Assembly: GCA_029262415.1 (NCBI GenBank)
Contig: JAJCZL010000046.1
Location: forward strand, 16,878 to 80,877
Length of the DNA stretch: 64,000 bases
Reading direction: 5' to 3'
Source: Deltaproteobacteria bacterium
GTDB lineage: Bacteria > Desulfobacterota > Binatia > UBA1149 > JAJCZL01
In this document: in pieces, positions 1 through 8,194 of the stretch
Numbering within the stretch: position 1 is the stretch's first letter
How the letters are laid out: the number at the start of each line of letters is the position of its first letter
Position numbers and translations under genes: made by a program
The notes under the pieces: model-generated
What the model saw: only the letters and a program-made list of their open reading frames with translations
Database searches by the model: none
Told to the model about the DNA's origin: nothing

Positions 1-961
1 CCACCCCCAAGTAGTCGAGCACAGTCGGGACGATATCGATTGGCGAAACCGCGCCATGCCAACGTTCGCGCCCGCGGCCGTCGCCGCGCGGCGGCTTGAC
101 CATCAACGGCACACGCACGGTGTCGTCGTGCAGATGGGTTCCGTGACGAAAGTAACTACCGTGTTCGCCTAAACTCTCGCCGTGATCGGCTGTGAAGATG
201 ATCAGCGCATCGTCGTAGAGACCCGCAGCTTTGATGCCGTCGATCAGCTTTCCCAACTGCGCATCGGCAAACGCGATCTCGCCATCGTACGCGGAGACGT
301 ACTGCCCAAGCGTCCGCTTACCCGCGAGTCGAGCCGCGCTATGCACGTCGCGATCGTTGATCGGTTGCGTGGAGCCGCCTTGAAAACGCGTATCGAACGG
401 AGCCGGGGGCATATACGGTGAATGCGGATCGATCAGATGAATGAACAAAAAGCTCTTGCGCGGCGCACTGCCCAGCCATACCGCCGCACCGGCGATTGTC
501 TGATCGGCGGTACGCTCGAAGTTATTGCGGTTGGCCTCGCGGTCGGGCATGTGGTCGTTCCACACCTCGAACCCCTGGTTGAGTCCCGAAAGCCGGCCGA
601 TCATCACCGTGCTCGAAACAAACGCAGACGTGGCGTATCCGTCGGTAGTGAGCCGCTCAGCAAGAGTCAGATTCTCTTCGGCAAGACCGATGCCAAGCGA
701 AGTGACCCCGTGCTTATACGGGTACAAGCCTGTCATCATCGAAGCGTAGGAAGGCGTCGTCCTGCCACGTACGGCGAAACAACTGTCGAAAACCGTCGAG
801 TCGCGCGCGAGCGCGTCTATGTTCGGGGAGGTCTGCCGGTCGTACCCATAGCTAGACAGGTGATCGGCACGCAAAGTATCTATCGTTAAGAGAAAGACCG
901 GCGCCGGCTTGCTACACGCGGCAAGGGAGACAAACAGCGCGACCACCAGCGCGCTACGCAT
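1..961 (-). CDS. Sulfatase-family lipoprotein, 3' end outside window
   Basis: The minus strand is open from an ATG at 961 to the window edge, so the C-terminus is missing. Residues 1-16 form a lipoprotein signal ending in LAAC, so the mature protein is probably an acylated envelope protein. The alkaline-phosphatase/sulfatase fold is shown by TIDTLRADHL near residue 26 and a TADHGESLGEHG metal-site motif towards the end. At the nucleophile motif, where sulfatases have C/S-x-P-S-R, this protein has T68-T-P-S-Y72. The residue converted to formylglycine is therefore threonine and the following arginine is absent. Threonine nucleophiles occur in related phospho- and phosphoethanolamine transferases, so sulfate-ester hydrolysis should not be assumed. 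It is probably the last gene of a minus-strand run with the small gene at 1003 and the acyltransferase. Confidence 0.85.
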   Translation of the reverse strand, partial: MRSALVVALFVSLAACSKPAPVFLLTIDTLRADHLSSYGYDRQTSPNIDALARDSTVFDSCFAVRGRTTPSYASMMTGLYPYKHGVTSLGIGLAEENLTLAERLTTDGYATSAFVSSTVMIGRLSGLNQGFEVWNDHMPDREANRNNFERTADQTIAGAAVWLGSAPRKSFLFIHLIDPHSPYMPPAPFDTRFQGGSTQPINDRDVHSAARLAGKRTLGQYVSAYDGEIAFADAQLGKLIDGIKAAGLYDDALIIFTADHGESLGEHGSYFRHGTHLHDDTVRVPLMVKPPRGDGRGRERWHGAVSPIDIVPTVLDYLGV

Positions 962-1002
962 GAAGGGCGGGCCGGAGCGGCCGCTCAAACCGAGCCAGCC
1001 AT

Positions 1003-1206
1003 TCAACCGGCGGGGGAATCCTCGGCCGCGCCGTTTCTTGGCAGCGCGCGCACCGCGGTGTCGAGCACCCGTAACTCCACTCCGTCGGCAGACAGGACCG
1101 TGAGGATCCGTCCGTTTACGTTGAGGGACGGGCGCGGCTCGATCTTCATTACCTTGAAGCGTCCGGGATGGCTTTGGTGTACGACTTCGTCGTGTAGTTC
1201 GATCAT
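1003..1206 (-). CDS. Small hypothetical protein (67 aa)
   Basis: A short frame fills the gap between the acyltransferase and the sulfatase-like gene. I prefer the ATG at 1206 because GAGGAA lies 4-5 bases upstream. An ATG 12 bases further up is in frame but has no ribosome binding site. The protein begins MIELHDEVVHQSHPGRFKV and appears to be a compact beta-rich domain, with alternating hydrophobics in VNGRILTVLSADGVELRVL. No family is recognised. Tight spacing to both neighbours supports an operon gene. Confidence 0.5.
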   Translation of the reverse strand: MIELHDEVVHQSHPGRFKVMKIEPRPSLNVNGRILTVLSADGVELRVLDTAVRALPRNGAAEDSPAG

Positions 1207-1232
1207 TCGGTTCCTCATTGCAGCGGCGGCGG

Positions 1233-2204
1233 CTATCCGAGGAAGATCGAGCTACGCTTGGCAAGCTCACCCTTAACGAGCACCTGCACGGCGTTGCGTA
1301 GTCGCTCGGCCATACCCAAGAAATCTTCGCGGTTCCGGCCCCGGAAACGACTCTCCCTGTAAAGGTATACGGGCGCGCCAAAAACGATGCTCCACTTGGT
1401 CGGCAGCGGAATCAAGCCGACCGGCCCCAGAAAGGGGAAAAACGGCGTGATCGGCACGTAGGGGGCTCCGACCACCTGTCCCAGCTTCGTCGAGCGGCCG
1501 ATCAGCGGGTAAATCTCCTCGGCGCCGATCACCGCAAATGGAACGATCGGCACCCGGTGCCTGCAGCTCAAACGTGCCGACGAAGTAGCAAACGAGCGCA
1601 GCTTGTAGCGCTGATCGTAGAGCTTCGCGGTCCCCCTGGTGCCTTCGGGGAAGATCGCGACGAGTTCGTCGCGCGAGAGCAGTTCGTCTGCGACCGCATA
1701 GCGTGCGGGTACGGCCCCGCAGCGCCGATAAAACTCGGCGACTACCGGCATCCCTTCGACGAACTTATCGTAGAGCAGACGCGTTACTCGCCCGGGGCGG
1801 CGAATCTCGGACACCGCGTAGGAAACCATCGTACCGTCGAACGGCAGCCCGCCCGAGTGGTTACCGATCAGGATCGCACCACCGTGCGTAGGAACGTTAT
1901 CGAGCCCTCTGCTCTTCACCCGCCAATAGCTGTCGTAGAGAAACTGGAAGATTGCCTTGGTCGACTGGCGAAACTCGGGATCGAGACCGTAGTCGCGGTC
2001 GGCTCCCTCTAAACGGGCTAACGCAAAAGGATCGGCGATGCGCTTTTGCAGCGCATGGAGTTCGCCACGACGTTGCTCAAGCAGCGCCCGTAGCGACGCG
2101 ATCCGCTCGCGGTTGCGCTCGAGATCGGCAAATGCCGCCACTTGCCCGCGCTCGCCAAAGCCCTCCGCCGTCGCCACACCATCCATCACCCGACAATCTA
2201 TCAA
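1233..2204 (-). CDS. Lysophospholipid acyltransferase-family protein
   Basis: A 323-aa PlsC/LPLAT-type acyltransferase, expected to transfer an acyl chain to a glycerolipid-like acceptor at the inner face of the membrane. The acyltransferase block I is GNHSGGLPFDG (His followed by Asp) and block III is the FPEGTRGTAK motif. About 80 N-terminal residues precede the catalytic domain and look helical and charged. The wider His-Asp spacing than the usual HxxxxD resembles the MGAT/DGAT-like branch rather than PlsC itself. A second ATG at codon 7 is a possible start. The acceptor is unknown. Confidence 0.8.
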   Translation of the reverse strand: MIDCRVMDGVATAEGFGERGQVAAFADLERNRERIASLRALLEQRRGELHALQKRIADPFALARLEGADRDYGLDPEFRQSTKAIFQFLYDSYWRVKSRGLDNVPTHGGAILIGNHSGGLPFDGTMVSYAVSEIRRPGRVTRLLYDKFVEGMPVVAEFYRRCGAVPARYAVADELLSRDELVAIFPEGTRGTAKLYDQRYKLRSFATSSARLSCRHRVPIVPFAVIGAEEIYPLIGRSTKLGQVVGAPYVPITPFFPFLGPVGLIPLPTKWSIVFGAPVYLYRESRFRGRNREDFLGMAERLRNAVQVLVKGELAKRSSIFLG

Positions 2205-2226
2205 ACTGCATTTTCTCCCTCAACCC

Positions 2227-2239
2227 GTGCGTGACGCAC
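2227..2239. promoter_or_regulatory. Perfect 13-bp palindrome upstream of acyltransferase
   Basis: GTGCGTGACGCAC is a perfect inverted repeat (6-bp arms, 1-base centre) lying 23 bases upstream of the acyltransferase start. Its size and position fit a dimeric repressor operator, but no regulator is identified. Confidence 0.35.
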
Positions 2240-2253
2240 AGCGAAACAATTCG

Positions 2254-2290
2254 GCACATGTTGCGCACACCCGAAGTGCACAACATGTGC
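2254..2290 (-). terminator. Long stem-loop downstream of cstA
   Basis: Two 15-base arms (2254-2268 and 2276-2290) pair at 14 of 15 positions around a 7-base loop. The hairpin lies 32 bases past the cstA stop and 50 bases upstream of the acyltransferase. In the direction of cstA transcription it is followed only by a weakly T-containing stretch. It could end or process the cstA transcript, or act as an operator, since its arms contain GCACATGTTG and the mirror copy. Confidence 0.5.
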
Positions 2291-2321
2291 GTAAACACGC
2301 CTCGTATGTCGGTAGGTAGTG

Positions 2322-4010
2322 TTAGCCGCGCGCGAAGACGTCAAGGTCGTCGCGCACACCTTCGCGCCTGACTCGACCGATCGCACGCGAGGCTTCGATG
2401 ACGACACCGACCGCGAGTAACAGCAGGATCAGGCCGACCCAGAACAGCATCCACTGGCCGCCGACAGCGAATCGCCGCAGGTTGGTGACGAGGGCGACCG
2501 CAGAGGTAACGACCATGATTGCCGTCGGGATCGCAGCCACCCAGTAGTTGCGCCCGCGTTGGTATAGGTACAACGAGACCAGAACCAGAGTGAGGCCGGC
2601 GATCATTTGATTGGTGGTACCGAACAACGACCACAGCGCTAATCCGACCGGCTTACCCTCGACCCGGTAAAACGCGAAAAACCCAATCACCGCGACCGCA
2701 AGCGCCGAGGTGAGATAGCGGTTCTCGCTCTTGAAACCCAGGGTTTGTGACATCTCGGCGATGTTGTAGCGCAAAAGTCGAGTGGCCGAATCGAGCGTGG
2801 TAAGCGCGAACGAGACGACCACGACTGCGATCAGCGCCTGTGCCAATTCGAACGGCACGCCGAGTGTCGATGTGAAGCGTGCGCCGCCGTTGATGAACAC
2901 ACCGATGCGTCCGGCCAGACTACCGGCCGCTCCCCAGCTCGAGTAAAACGCGTTCCATTTTGCCGGGTCGGCAAAGCCCGCCGTGCAGGCGAGTACTGCC
3001 ATCAGTCCCAGCAACGACTCACCGATCATGCCGCCGTAGCCGATCATGCGAGCGTCACTCTCGTTGGCGATCTGCTTAGCGGTAGTCCCCGAAGACACCA
3101 GACCGTGAAAACCCGAGACTGCGCCACAGGCGATAACGATGAAAACGAAGGGAAAAATCGGCGGTGCACCCTCAGGTGCCGCAACGAACGCCGGTGATGC
3201 GAATTCCGGACGCAGCACGAAAAACCCCGCGTACATCAGACCCACACCTAGGTAGAGGAGCAACGAGTTAATGAAGTCGCGTGGCTGCAACAGCAACCAA
3301 ACCGGCAACACCGAGGCCAAGAACGCATAGACCAACAACAGCAGACACCAACCGTCGCGGTTGGCCCAGTTGACCGTCAATGCGTCGGAACTCGCGGCGA
3401 AATAGACACAACCGAGGGTCGCGAAAAAAGCCGCCGTGGCTGCCGGCATCACCGCAAGACGGCCGCTTTGCACCCCCGCACCGACGATTACCGCCATTAC
3501 CATGAGCGCGGCCGAGGGAAAGATCGACTTGGGGAAGGCGGCGGGCTGAAAAAGATCGGCGATCACCGAGACAAACACGCCCATCGCGAGTCCGATACCG
3601 AAGAAAATGATCAGGTGGAACATCGTCTTCGCACGTGCACCGATGATGCCTTCTGCGATCGCACCAACCGAGAGCCCACGCGCCCGAACCGACAGCACCA
3701 ACGCGCTGAAATCGTGGACACAGCCGATCAGCAGCGCACCCAGGGTCACCCATAAAAGGCCCGGCACCCACCCCCAGATCACCGCAATGGCCGGGCCGAG
3801 CATGGGCGAAAGCCCGGTTATCGATGCGTAGTGATGCCCGAACAGGACGTAGCGATTGGTCGGGACGAAATCGATGCCGTCTGCAAACCCGTGGCTGGGG
3901 ACGATGCGCGCGTCATCCAGTGAGAATACGTGCGCGGCCAAGTAGCCGGAGTAGAACTTGTAGCCGACGAAGTACGCGACCAGGCACAGCAGGGTGGCAA
4001 CTACTGCCAT
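2322..4010 (-). CDS. cstA: CstA-family carbon starvation / peptide-pyruvate transporter
   Basis: A 562-aa integral membrane protein with many hydrophobic segments. The N-terminal CstA block is clear: YKFYSGYLAAHVF, then SHGFADGIDFVPTNRYVLFG, GHHYASITGLSPMLGPAIAV and the GCVHDFSALVLSVRARG loop. CstA proteins import peptides or pyruvate during carbon starvation; the substrate here cannot be read from sequence. It is shorter than E. coli CstA (about 700 aa) and in the range of the compact family members. Its start lies 6 bases downstream of the helicase stop, so the two may be co-transcribed. Confidence 0.92.
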   Translation of the reverse strand: MAVVATLLCLVAYFVGYKFYSGYLAAHVFSLDDARIVPSHGFADGIDFVPTNRYVLFGHHYASITGLSPMLGPAIAVIWGWVPGLLWVTLGALLIGCVHDFSALVLSVRARGLSVGAIAEGIIGARAKTMFHLIIFFGIGLAMGVFVSVIADLFQPAAFPKSIFPSAALMVMAVIVGAGVQSGRLAVMPAATAAFFATLGCVYFAASSDALTVNWANRDGWCLLLLVYAFLASVLPVWLLLQPRDFINSLLLYLGVGLMYAGFFVLRPEFASPAFVAAPEGAPPIFPFVFIVIACGAVSGFHGLVSSGTTAKQIANESDARMIGYGGMIGESLLGLMAVLACTAGFADPAKWNAFYSSWGAAGSLAGRIGVFINGGARFTSTLGVPFELAQALIAVVVVSFALTTLDSATRLLRYNIAEMSQTLGFKSENRYLTSALAVAVIGFFAFYRVEGKPVGLALWSLFGTTNQMIAGLTLVLVSLYLYQRGRNYWVAAIPTAIMVVTSAVALVTNLRRFAVGGQWMLFWVGLILLLLAVGVVIEASRAIGRVRREGVRDDLDVFARG

Positions 4011-4016
4011 CGCGAC

Positions 4017-5570
4017 TCAGCCTGCGTCGGTGGGTGGGCCGGACTTGGCCGGAGAACGCTTTCGCCGTCTGCGTTTGCGACCCGGACCGTCGGCTCCGGC
4101 CGGCGCTGTATCCGGTCGGGCAACTGCGGGCTTTTTCGCGGGCGCGGCATCCGCCGACGGCGCAGAACCCAGCGACGGGCTCGAGCCGCCCGAGCGACCT
4201 CGGTCACGCGAACCGCCGCCGGTTCCACCGCGACCGCCGCGACCGCCGCCGGCTCCGCTGCGGCCGCCACGGCCGCCGCCAGGGCCGCCGCGGCCGCCGC
4301 CGGGGCCGCCACGGCCTTCATGACGAGGCGGTGCCGGCGAGTTCTTGCGCACTTCGCGCCAACGGTTGCGCACGTCGGTAAGCGCCACCTCGAACTCTGT
4401 GTCGGGCGCGGCGGAGGGAAGCTTCTTGCCTACGAACTCCTCAATTGCTTCGAGCGAGTAAACATACTGTTCGCAAGCAAGCGAGTAAGCCTTACCCGAT
4501 GCCCCCGCGCGGGCGGTGCGCCCGATGCGGTGAACATAGTCTTCGGCGTCCTGCGGCAAATCGTAGTTAAAGACGTGGGAAATGTCATCGACGTGAAGCC
4601 CGCGCGATGCGACATCGGTCGCAACCACAACCTGGATCTCTTTGTCTTTGAACCCGCGCAGCACCTTCAGGCGTTTCTTCTGATCGACGTCGCCGGCGAG
4701 CCCCATCGCGTCGTAGCCCATGAGATTAAGCCGACGCGCAAGCTCGGAAGCCATGCTTCGGGTGTTTACGAAGATCAGACAGCGCTCAGGTTTCTCGCGC
4801 TCCATCAGCAGCAATAGCGTCGAGAACTTCTCGCGCATACCCACGTGATAGACCAATTGCTCGATATTGTCGGCGGTCTTCTTCTCGGCCTCGATCGTCA
4901 CCGCCTCGGGGTTGTGCATGTATTCGTAGGCGAGCTCGAGAACCTTCTGCGGCAGCGTCGCCGAGTACACGTACGAAGTACGCTCGGCGGGCTTGGACAT
5001 AGCACGCATCATGTAGCGAATGTCATCGATGAAACCCATGTCGAACATGCGGTCGGCTTCGTCGATCACCAAGATCTCGGTGTGCAGCAAAGCGAACAGC
5101 CGCTGCTTGAAGTAATCGATCAGACGGCCCGGCGTGCCGATCAATATATCGACGTCACCTTCGAAAGCGTCGGCTTGTTTTTGATAGTCGATGCCACCGT
5201 AGACCGCGTGAATGTTGAACCCACAGTGGCGGCCCAGCAGTTCGGCTTCTTCTTTGATTTGAATCGCCAACTCGCGGGTCGGCGCAATCATCAGTGCGCG
5301 CGGTGTGCGCCCGCGCGCGGGCGGGCGCTGCTGGCGCAGCAAACGGGTAAATGTCGCGATTAAGAACGCGCCGGTCTTACCGGTACCGGTCTGTGCCTGG
5401 CCGGCGATGTCGCGACCTTCTAATGCAAACGGCAGTGTAGCGGACTGAATCGGCGTGCAATCGACAAAACCGGCGTCTTGAATTCCTTGCCGCACCGGCT
5501 CGGGAAGATCGAGTTCTTTGAATTTAATGGGACGGCTCCTAGGACTGGGTACTCTCCGTACCCTCGTCAC
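4017..5570 (-). CDS. DEAD-box ATP-dependent RNA helicase with RGG tail
   Basis: A 517-aa RhlE/RhlB-like helicase that would unwind RNA using ATP in the cytoplasm. Helicase motifs appear in order: Q-motif (FVDCTPIQSATLP), AQTGTGKTG (Walker A), PTRELAIQ, TPGRLIDYF, DEADRMFDMGF, SAT, VATDVASRGLHVDDI and HRIGRTARAG. Residues about 410-480 form a glycine/arginine-rich RGG tract and the C-terminus is basic (GRKRRRRKRSP); both are typical of non-specific RNA binding. The longest frame starts with GTG at 5570 and overlaps dsbD by 32 bases. A more family-like start would be the ATT at 5528, giving KFKELDLPEPVRQGI, with AGGAG 7 bases upstream. cstA follows. Confidence 0.93.
   Translation of the reverse strand: MTRVRRVPSPRSRPIKFKELDLPEPVRQGIQDAGFVDCTPIQSATLPFALEGRDIAGQAQTGTGKTGAFLIATFTRLLRQQRPPARGRTPRALMIAPTRELAIQIKEEAELLGRHCGFNIHAVYGGIDYQKQADAFEGDVDILIGTPGRLIDYFKQRLFALLHTEILVIDEADRMFDMGFIDDIRYMMRAMSKPAERTSYVYSATLPQKVLELAYEYMHNPEAVTIEAEKKTADNIEQLVYHVGMREKFSTLLLLMEREKPERCLIFVNTRSMASELARRLNLMGYDAMGLAGDVDQKKRLKVLRGFKDKEIQVVVATDVASRGLHVDDISHVFNYDLPQDAEDYVHRIGRTARAGASGKAYSLACEQYVYSLEAIEEFVGKKLPSAAPDTEFEVALTDVRNRWREVRKNSPAPPRHEGRGGPGGGRGGPGGGRGGRSGAGGGRGGRGGTGGGSRDRGRSGGSSPSLGSAPSADAAPAKKPAVARPDTAPAGADGPGRKRRRRKRSPAKSGPPTDAG
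5526..5540 (-). promoter_or_regulatory. Shine-Dalgarno plus candidate ATT start for helicase
   Basis: Read on the minus strand, AGGAG (5540-5536) is followed after 7 bases by ATT (5528-5526) and then AAATTCAAAGAACTC. The preceding dsbD stop TAG overlaps the AGGAG. The only conventional in-frame start is the GTG at 5570, inside dsbD, which has its own weaker AAGGG. Initiation at ATT is known for infC and pcnB; here it is inference from spacing and from where family similarity begins. Confidence 0.4.
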
Positions 5571-7428
5571 GTGCAGGCCCTTCTCGGGACTGCTTCAGGA
5601 GTTCGGCAAATTCCTCGGGGCCGACGAAACCGATGCGCCTTGTCACTTCTTCGCCGTGCGGACCGTAGAACAGCGTGGTCGGTGCGCCCAGCACTTCAAA
5701 GCTTCTGAGAATGCGCGCCAGATCATCAGTGGATGTCGTCATGTCGACAGAGAGGAAAGTGAAGCCTTCGGAGAGACCGACGACATACGCGTCGGTGAAG
5801 GTGCGCTCCTTCATCTCTTTGCAAGGCAGGCACCACTCGGCACCGAACTCAACTACAAAAGGTGCGCCGCTGCGCTTAGCGGCGAGGAAAGTGTCTCCCG
5901 AAAACGCCTGAAACGCGAGCGAGCGCTCCGGGTGGTCCGACGGAAGGTACTGGACGGCCACAGCCGCCAGCGCCAAAACTCCGATAATCACCCGCGTAAC
6001 CACGAATCTGCGGCTGGTAGTACCGTGGGGGTCGAGGAAGGCCAGATAACCGATCGCTCCGAGCATAAACAGGGGCATAAGCACGTTTTCGATCCACTCG
6101 GGCAGAACCGGCCCCAGGAAATAGAGGCCCATACCGAGCAGAATGACGCCGAAAAGATGCTCGACCCACTGCAGCCAGTCGCCCGAGCGTGGCAGCTTGG
6201 AAATCGAACCGGCAGCCACCGCGAGGATCACGTAGGGCAAGCCGAGGCCGACCCCTAGCAGCGAAAACAGCTGCATACCGAGCATGGCGTCGCCGCGGGT
6301 CCCGACTACCAGCAACATGCCGACAACAAACGGCCCGACACACGGCGCGGCAACCAAGCCCATCGTCATACCCATGAACAACGCACCCGGCACGCCGCGG
6401 AAGCCCGCCCCCAAGCGCGTCAACATCCCACTGGACAGCCTGATGTGGTAGACACCGAAAGAGGACAGGGCCAGCGCGAACATCACCAACGCAAGACTCA
6501 CGTTGACGATGGGGTTTCCGAGCGCGCTGCCGAAGAAGCTTCCCGAAAGTGAAGCAACCACCCCGAAAGCCGAAAAGGTCACGACGATACCTGCGGCGTA
6601 GGCCAGCGCGAGGCTGAGTTTTCGCGTCTTGTTTTGCCCTGCCTGGCTGCCGAAATAGGCGAGCGTGACTGAGACCAGCGGATACACACACGGGGTCGCA
6701 TTGAGCACCAACCCGGCAAATATCAGCGCAGGGATGACCGCCCACCAGCCGCTCGCAAGCAGCGCGGCAATACTGTCGGCGGCTTCTTCGTTTACACCTG
6801 CGTAGGCGACGCTATCGACTTGGATCAAGGCGAGCTTGAGGCGAAGCGGCAGGCGCACGCTTTGCGGCGGCAAGCACAGGGTGTCGTTGCAGGCTTGGTA
6901 ATTGAACAGCAGCTTCGGCTCGGCACCGGCCTGCGCGAGCTTATCGTAGCGCAGCCTGGCAGTAACGCGTGTCTTGCCTTCAAAGAGGCTGAGCATTTTC
7001 GCACCGCCAATGCGCAAGCTCTTCTCGATCGGCTCCGGGTAGTCGAGTTCGACGATGGAAAGCCCCGGTGGTAACTCGAAGCTGACTTCGGTGGGGATCA
7101 GAAATTCTTGCGCGGGCGCGTTGCTGTTAATGTGCCAACCTTCGGCGATGTCGACGGTCAGCTCGACAACAACGTCTTCGCCGACCGAAATACGCGATAC
7201 ACTCGTCTGCAGTTGCGCGGTGACGGGGTTCTGCGCAGCGTAGGCCTGCGGGATTTGCACAAAGGCTGCCGCAAGTATCGCGGCGCCCGCGAGCAAGCCC
7301 GCGGGTAGAGACGCGGATAGGCCCACGAATAGGAAAGTACGACATGTGCGATAAGCAGGTTCGCGGGAATCGGGCACGTCGTTCAAGGTACCGGACTGAC
7401 TGGCGATTTGCGAGTCGGCTTGCAGCAC
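5539..7428 (-). CDS. dsbD: Thiol:disulfide interchange protein DsbD
   Basis: DsbD carries electrons from cytoplasmic thioredoxin across the inner membrane to periplasmic disulfide isomerases and cytochrome c maturation factors. All three parts are visible. The periplasmic N-terminal domain has the cysteine pair in NYQACNDTLCLPP. The eight-helix membrane domain has its two redox cysteines in NATPCVYPLVSVT and AAPCVGPFVVG. The C-terminal thioredoxin-like domain carries WCLPCKEM. I place the start at GTG 7428, preceded by GGAGG with 5-base spacing; an upstream GTG at 7467 would add 13 residues. The mature part follows a signal ending near AYAAQ. It is divergent from the pagL-like gene and overlaps the helicase frame. 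A role in supporting the Ccm system at 23-25 kb is plausible. Confidence 0.93.
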   Translation of the reverse strand: MLQADSQIASQSGTLNDVPDSREPAYRTCRTFLFVGLSASLPAGLLAGAAILAAAFVQIPQAYAAQNPVTAQLQTSVSRISVGEDVVVELTVDIAEGWHINSNAPAQEFLIPTEVSFELPPGLSIVELDYPEPIEKSLRIGGAKMLSLFEGKTRVTARLRYDKLAQAGAEPKLLFNYQACNDTLCLPPQSVRLPLRLKLALIQVDSVAYAGVNEEAADSIAALLASGWWAVIPALIFAGLVLNATPCVYPLVSVTLAYFGSQAGQNKTRKLSLALAYAAGIVVTFSAFGVVASLSGSFFGSALGNPIVNVSLALVMFALALSSFGVYHIRLSSGMLTRLGAGFRGVPGALFMGMTMGLVAAPCVGPFVVGMLLVVGTRGDAMLGMQLFSLLGVGLGLPYVILAVAAGSISKLPRSGDWLQWVEHLFGVILLGMGLYFLGPVLPEWIENVLMPLFMLGAIGYLAFLDPHGTTSRRFVVTRVIIGVLALAAVAVQYLPSDHPERSLAFQAFSGDTFLAAKRSGAPFVVEFGAEWCLPCKEMKERTFTDAYVVGLSEGFTFLSVDMTTSTDDLARILRSFEVLGAPTTLFYGPHGEEVTRRIGFVGPEEFAELLKQSREGPARDEGTESTQS

Positions 7429-7524
7429 GTTAGCCTCCACTGAGACCCTGACGGATCCTGGCCGCACTTAACGGTCTTCGACCGCTACCCCGGTACACAA
7501 GCCACAAACCCAAGGAGTAGGCCC

Positions 7525-8169
7525 ATGCGCGTAGACGCACCGACATTCGAACCGGCACAAATCCAGGTCCACCGCGAGGCAGCCACCCGGCCGCGCCGCT
7601 GGCTTGGGCCTGCAGTATTAGCACTGGTACTGGCGGCGGCGCTGGTCGGGCCGTCACCAGCCTGGGCGCAACCGCTGGGAGGCGCACCGGTGGTCGGCCT
7701 CGGCTACGCGGGTGTCCGCGGCGAAGAACTGGGCACTGTCTTGATCGGCTGGCGAGCGCTGTTCGGCGCCGGTGAGCGCTTCGACGGCTGGATGCGCGAC
7801 ACCAACTGGCGCGCCGCTTTCATCGTCGAACCGTCGATTGGGGGAATTTTCGGCGACCAGCAGACCTTCGAGGCGAGCGTCCTTCCAATGTTGCGCTTCG
7901 ACCGCAAGGCCGCCGGCGGCAGCCCTTATATCGAGGCCGGAGTCGGGCTGATCTACTCCGAGGTACGAGGCATCGGGCTCGGCTCGCAGATTAACTTCAA
8001 CGACTCGATCGGTGCCGGCTGGACGTTCACCGGCGCAAGCGGCAACCTGCTCGATCTCGGCCTGAGAGTGCGCCACATCTCCCACGCAGGACTGTGGGCG
8101 GACTCTAACAAAGGCATGAACACCTACTTCTTGACGTTCACATACCAGGCCGGCCCCGGCGGATACTGA
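7525..8169 (+). CDS. PagL-like lipid A 3-O-deacylase / acyloxyacyl hydrolase
   Basis: A 214-aa outer-membrane beta-barrel candidate. An N-terminal signal sequence ends in AAALVGPSPAWAQ, and the mature part has alternating hydrophobic strands. The C-terminal block RHISHAGLWADSNKGMN matches the PagL active-site region (H-x-S followed downstream by an N-x-G segment). PagL removes the 3-O acyl chain from lipid A, changing how LPS is sensed and packed. AAGGAG lies 8 bases before the ATG. It is divergent from dsbD and converges on the ribB gene. Confidence 0.75.
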   Translation: MRVDAPTFEPAQIQVHREAATRPRRWLGPAVLALVLAAALVGPSPAWAQPLGGAPVVGLGYAGVRGEELGTVLIGWRALFGAGERFDGWMRDTNWRAAFIVEPSIGGIFGDQQTFEASVLPMLRFDRKAAGGSPYIEAGVGLIYSEVRGIGLGSQINFNDSIGAGWTFTGASGNLLDLGLRVRHISHAGLWADSNKGMNTYFLTFTYQAGPGGY

Positions 8170-8179
8170 GCGCCCAACG

Positions 8180-8193
8180 CCGGCGGCCGCCGG
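8180..8193. terminator. GC palindrome between convergent genes
   Basis: CCGGCGGCCGCCGG is a perfect 14-bp palindrome between the stops of the convergent pagL-like and ribB genes. There is no T-tract on either side, so a role as a bidirectional terminator is only suggested by position. Confidence 0.3.
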
Positions 8194-8194
8194 G

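Noticed and set aside
422..889. 155-aa plus-strand frame at the left edge
   Set aside because: It is the reverse of the sulfatase-like gene, whose minus-strand translation has clear family motifs.
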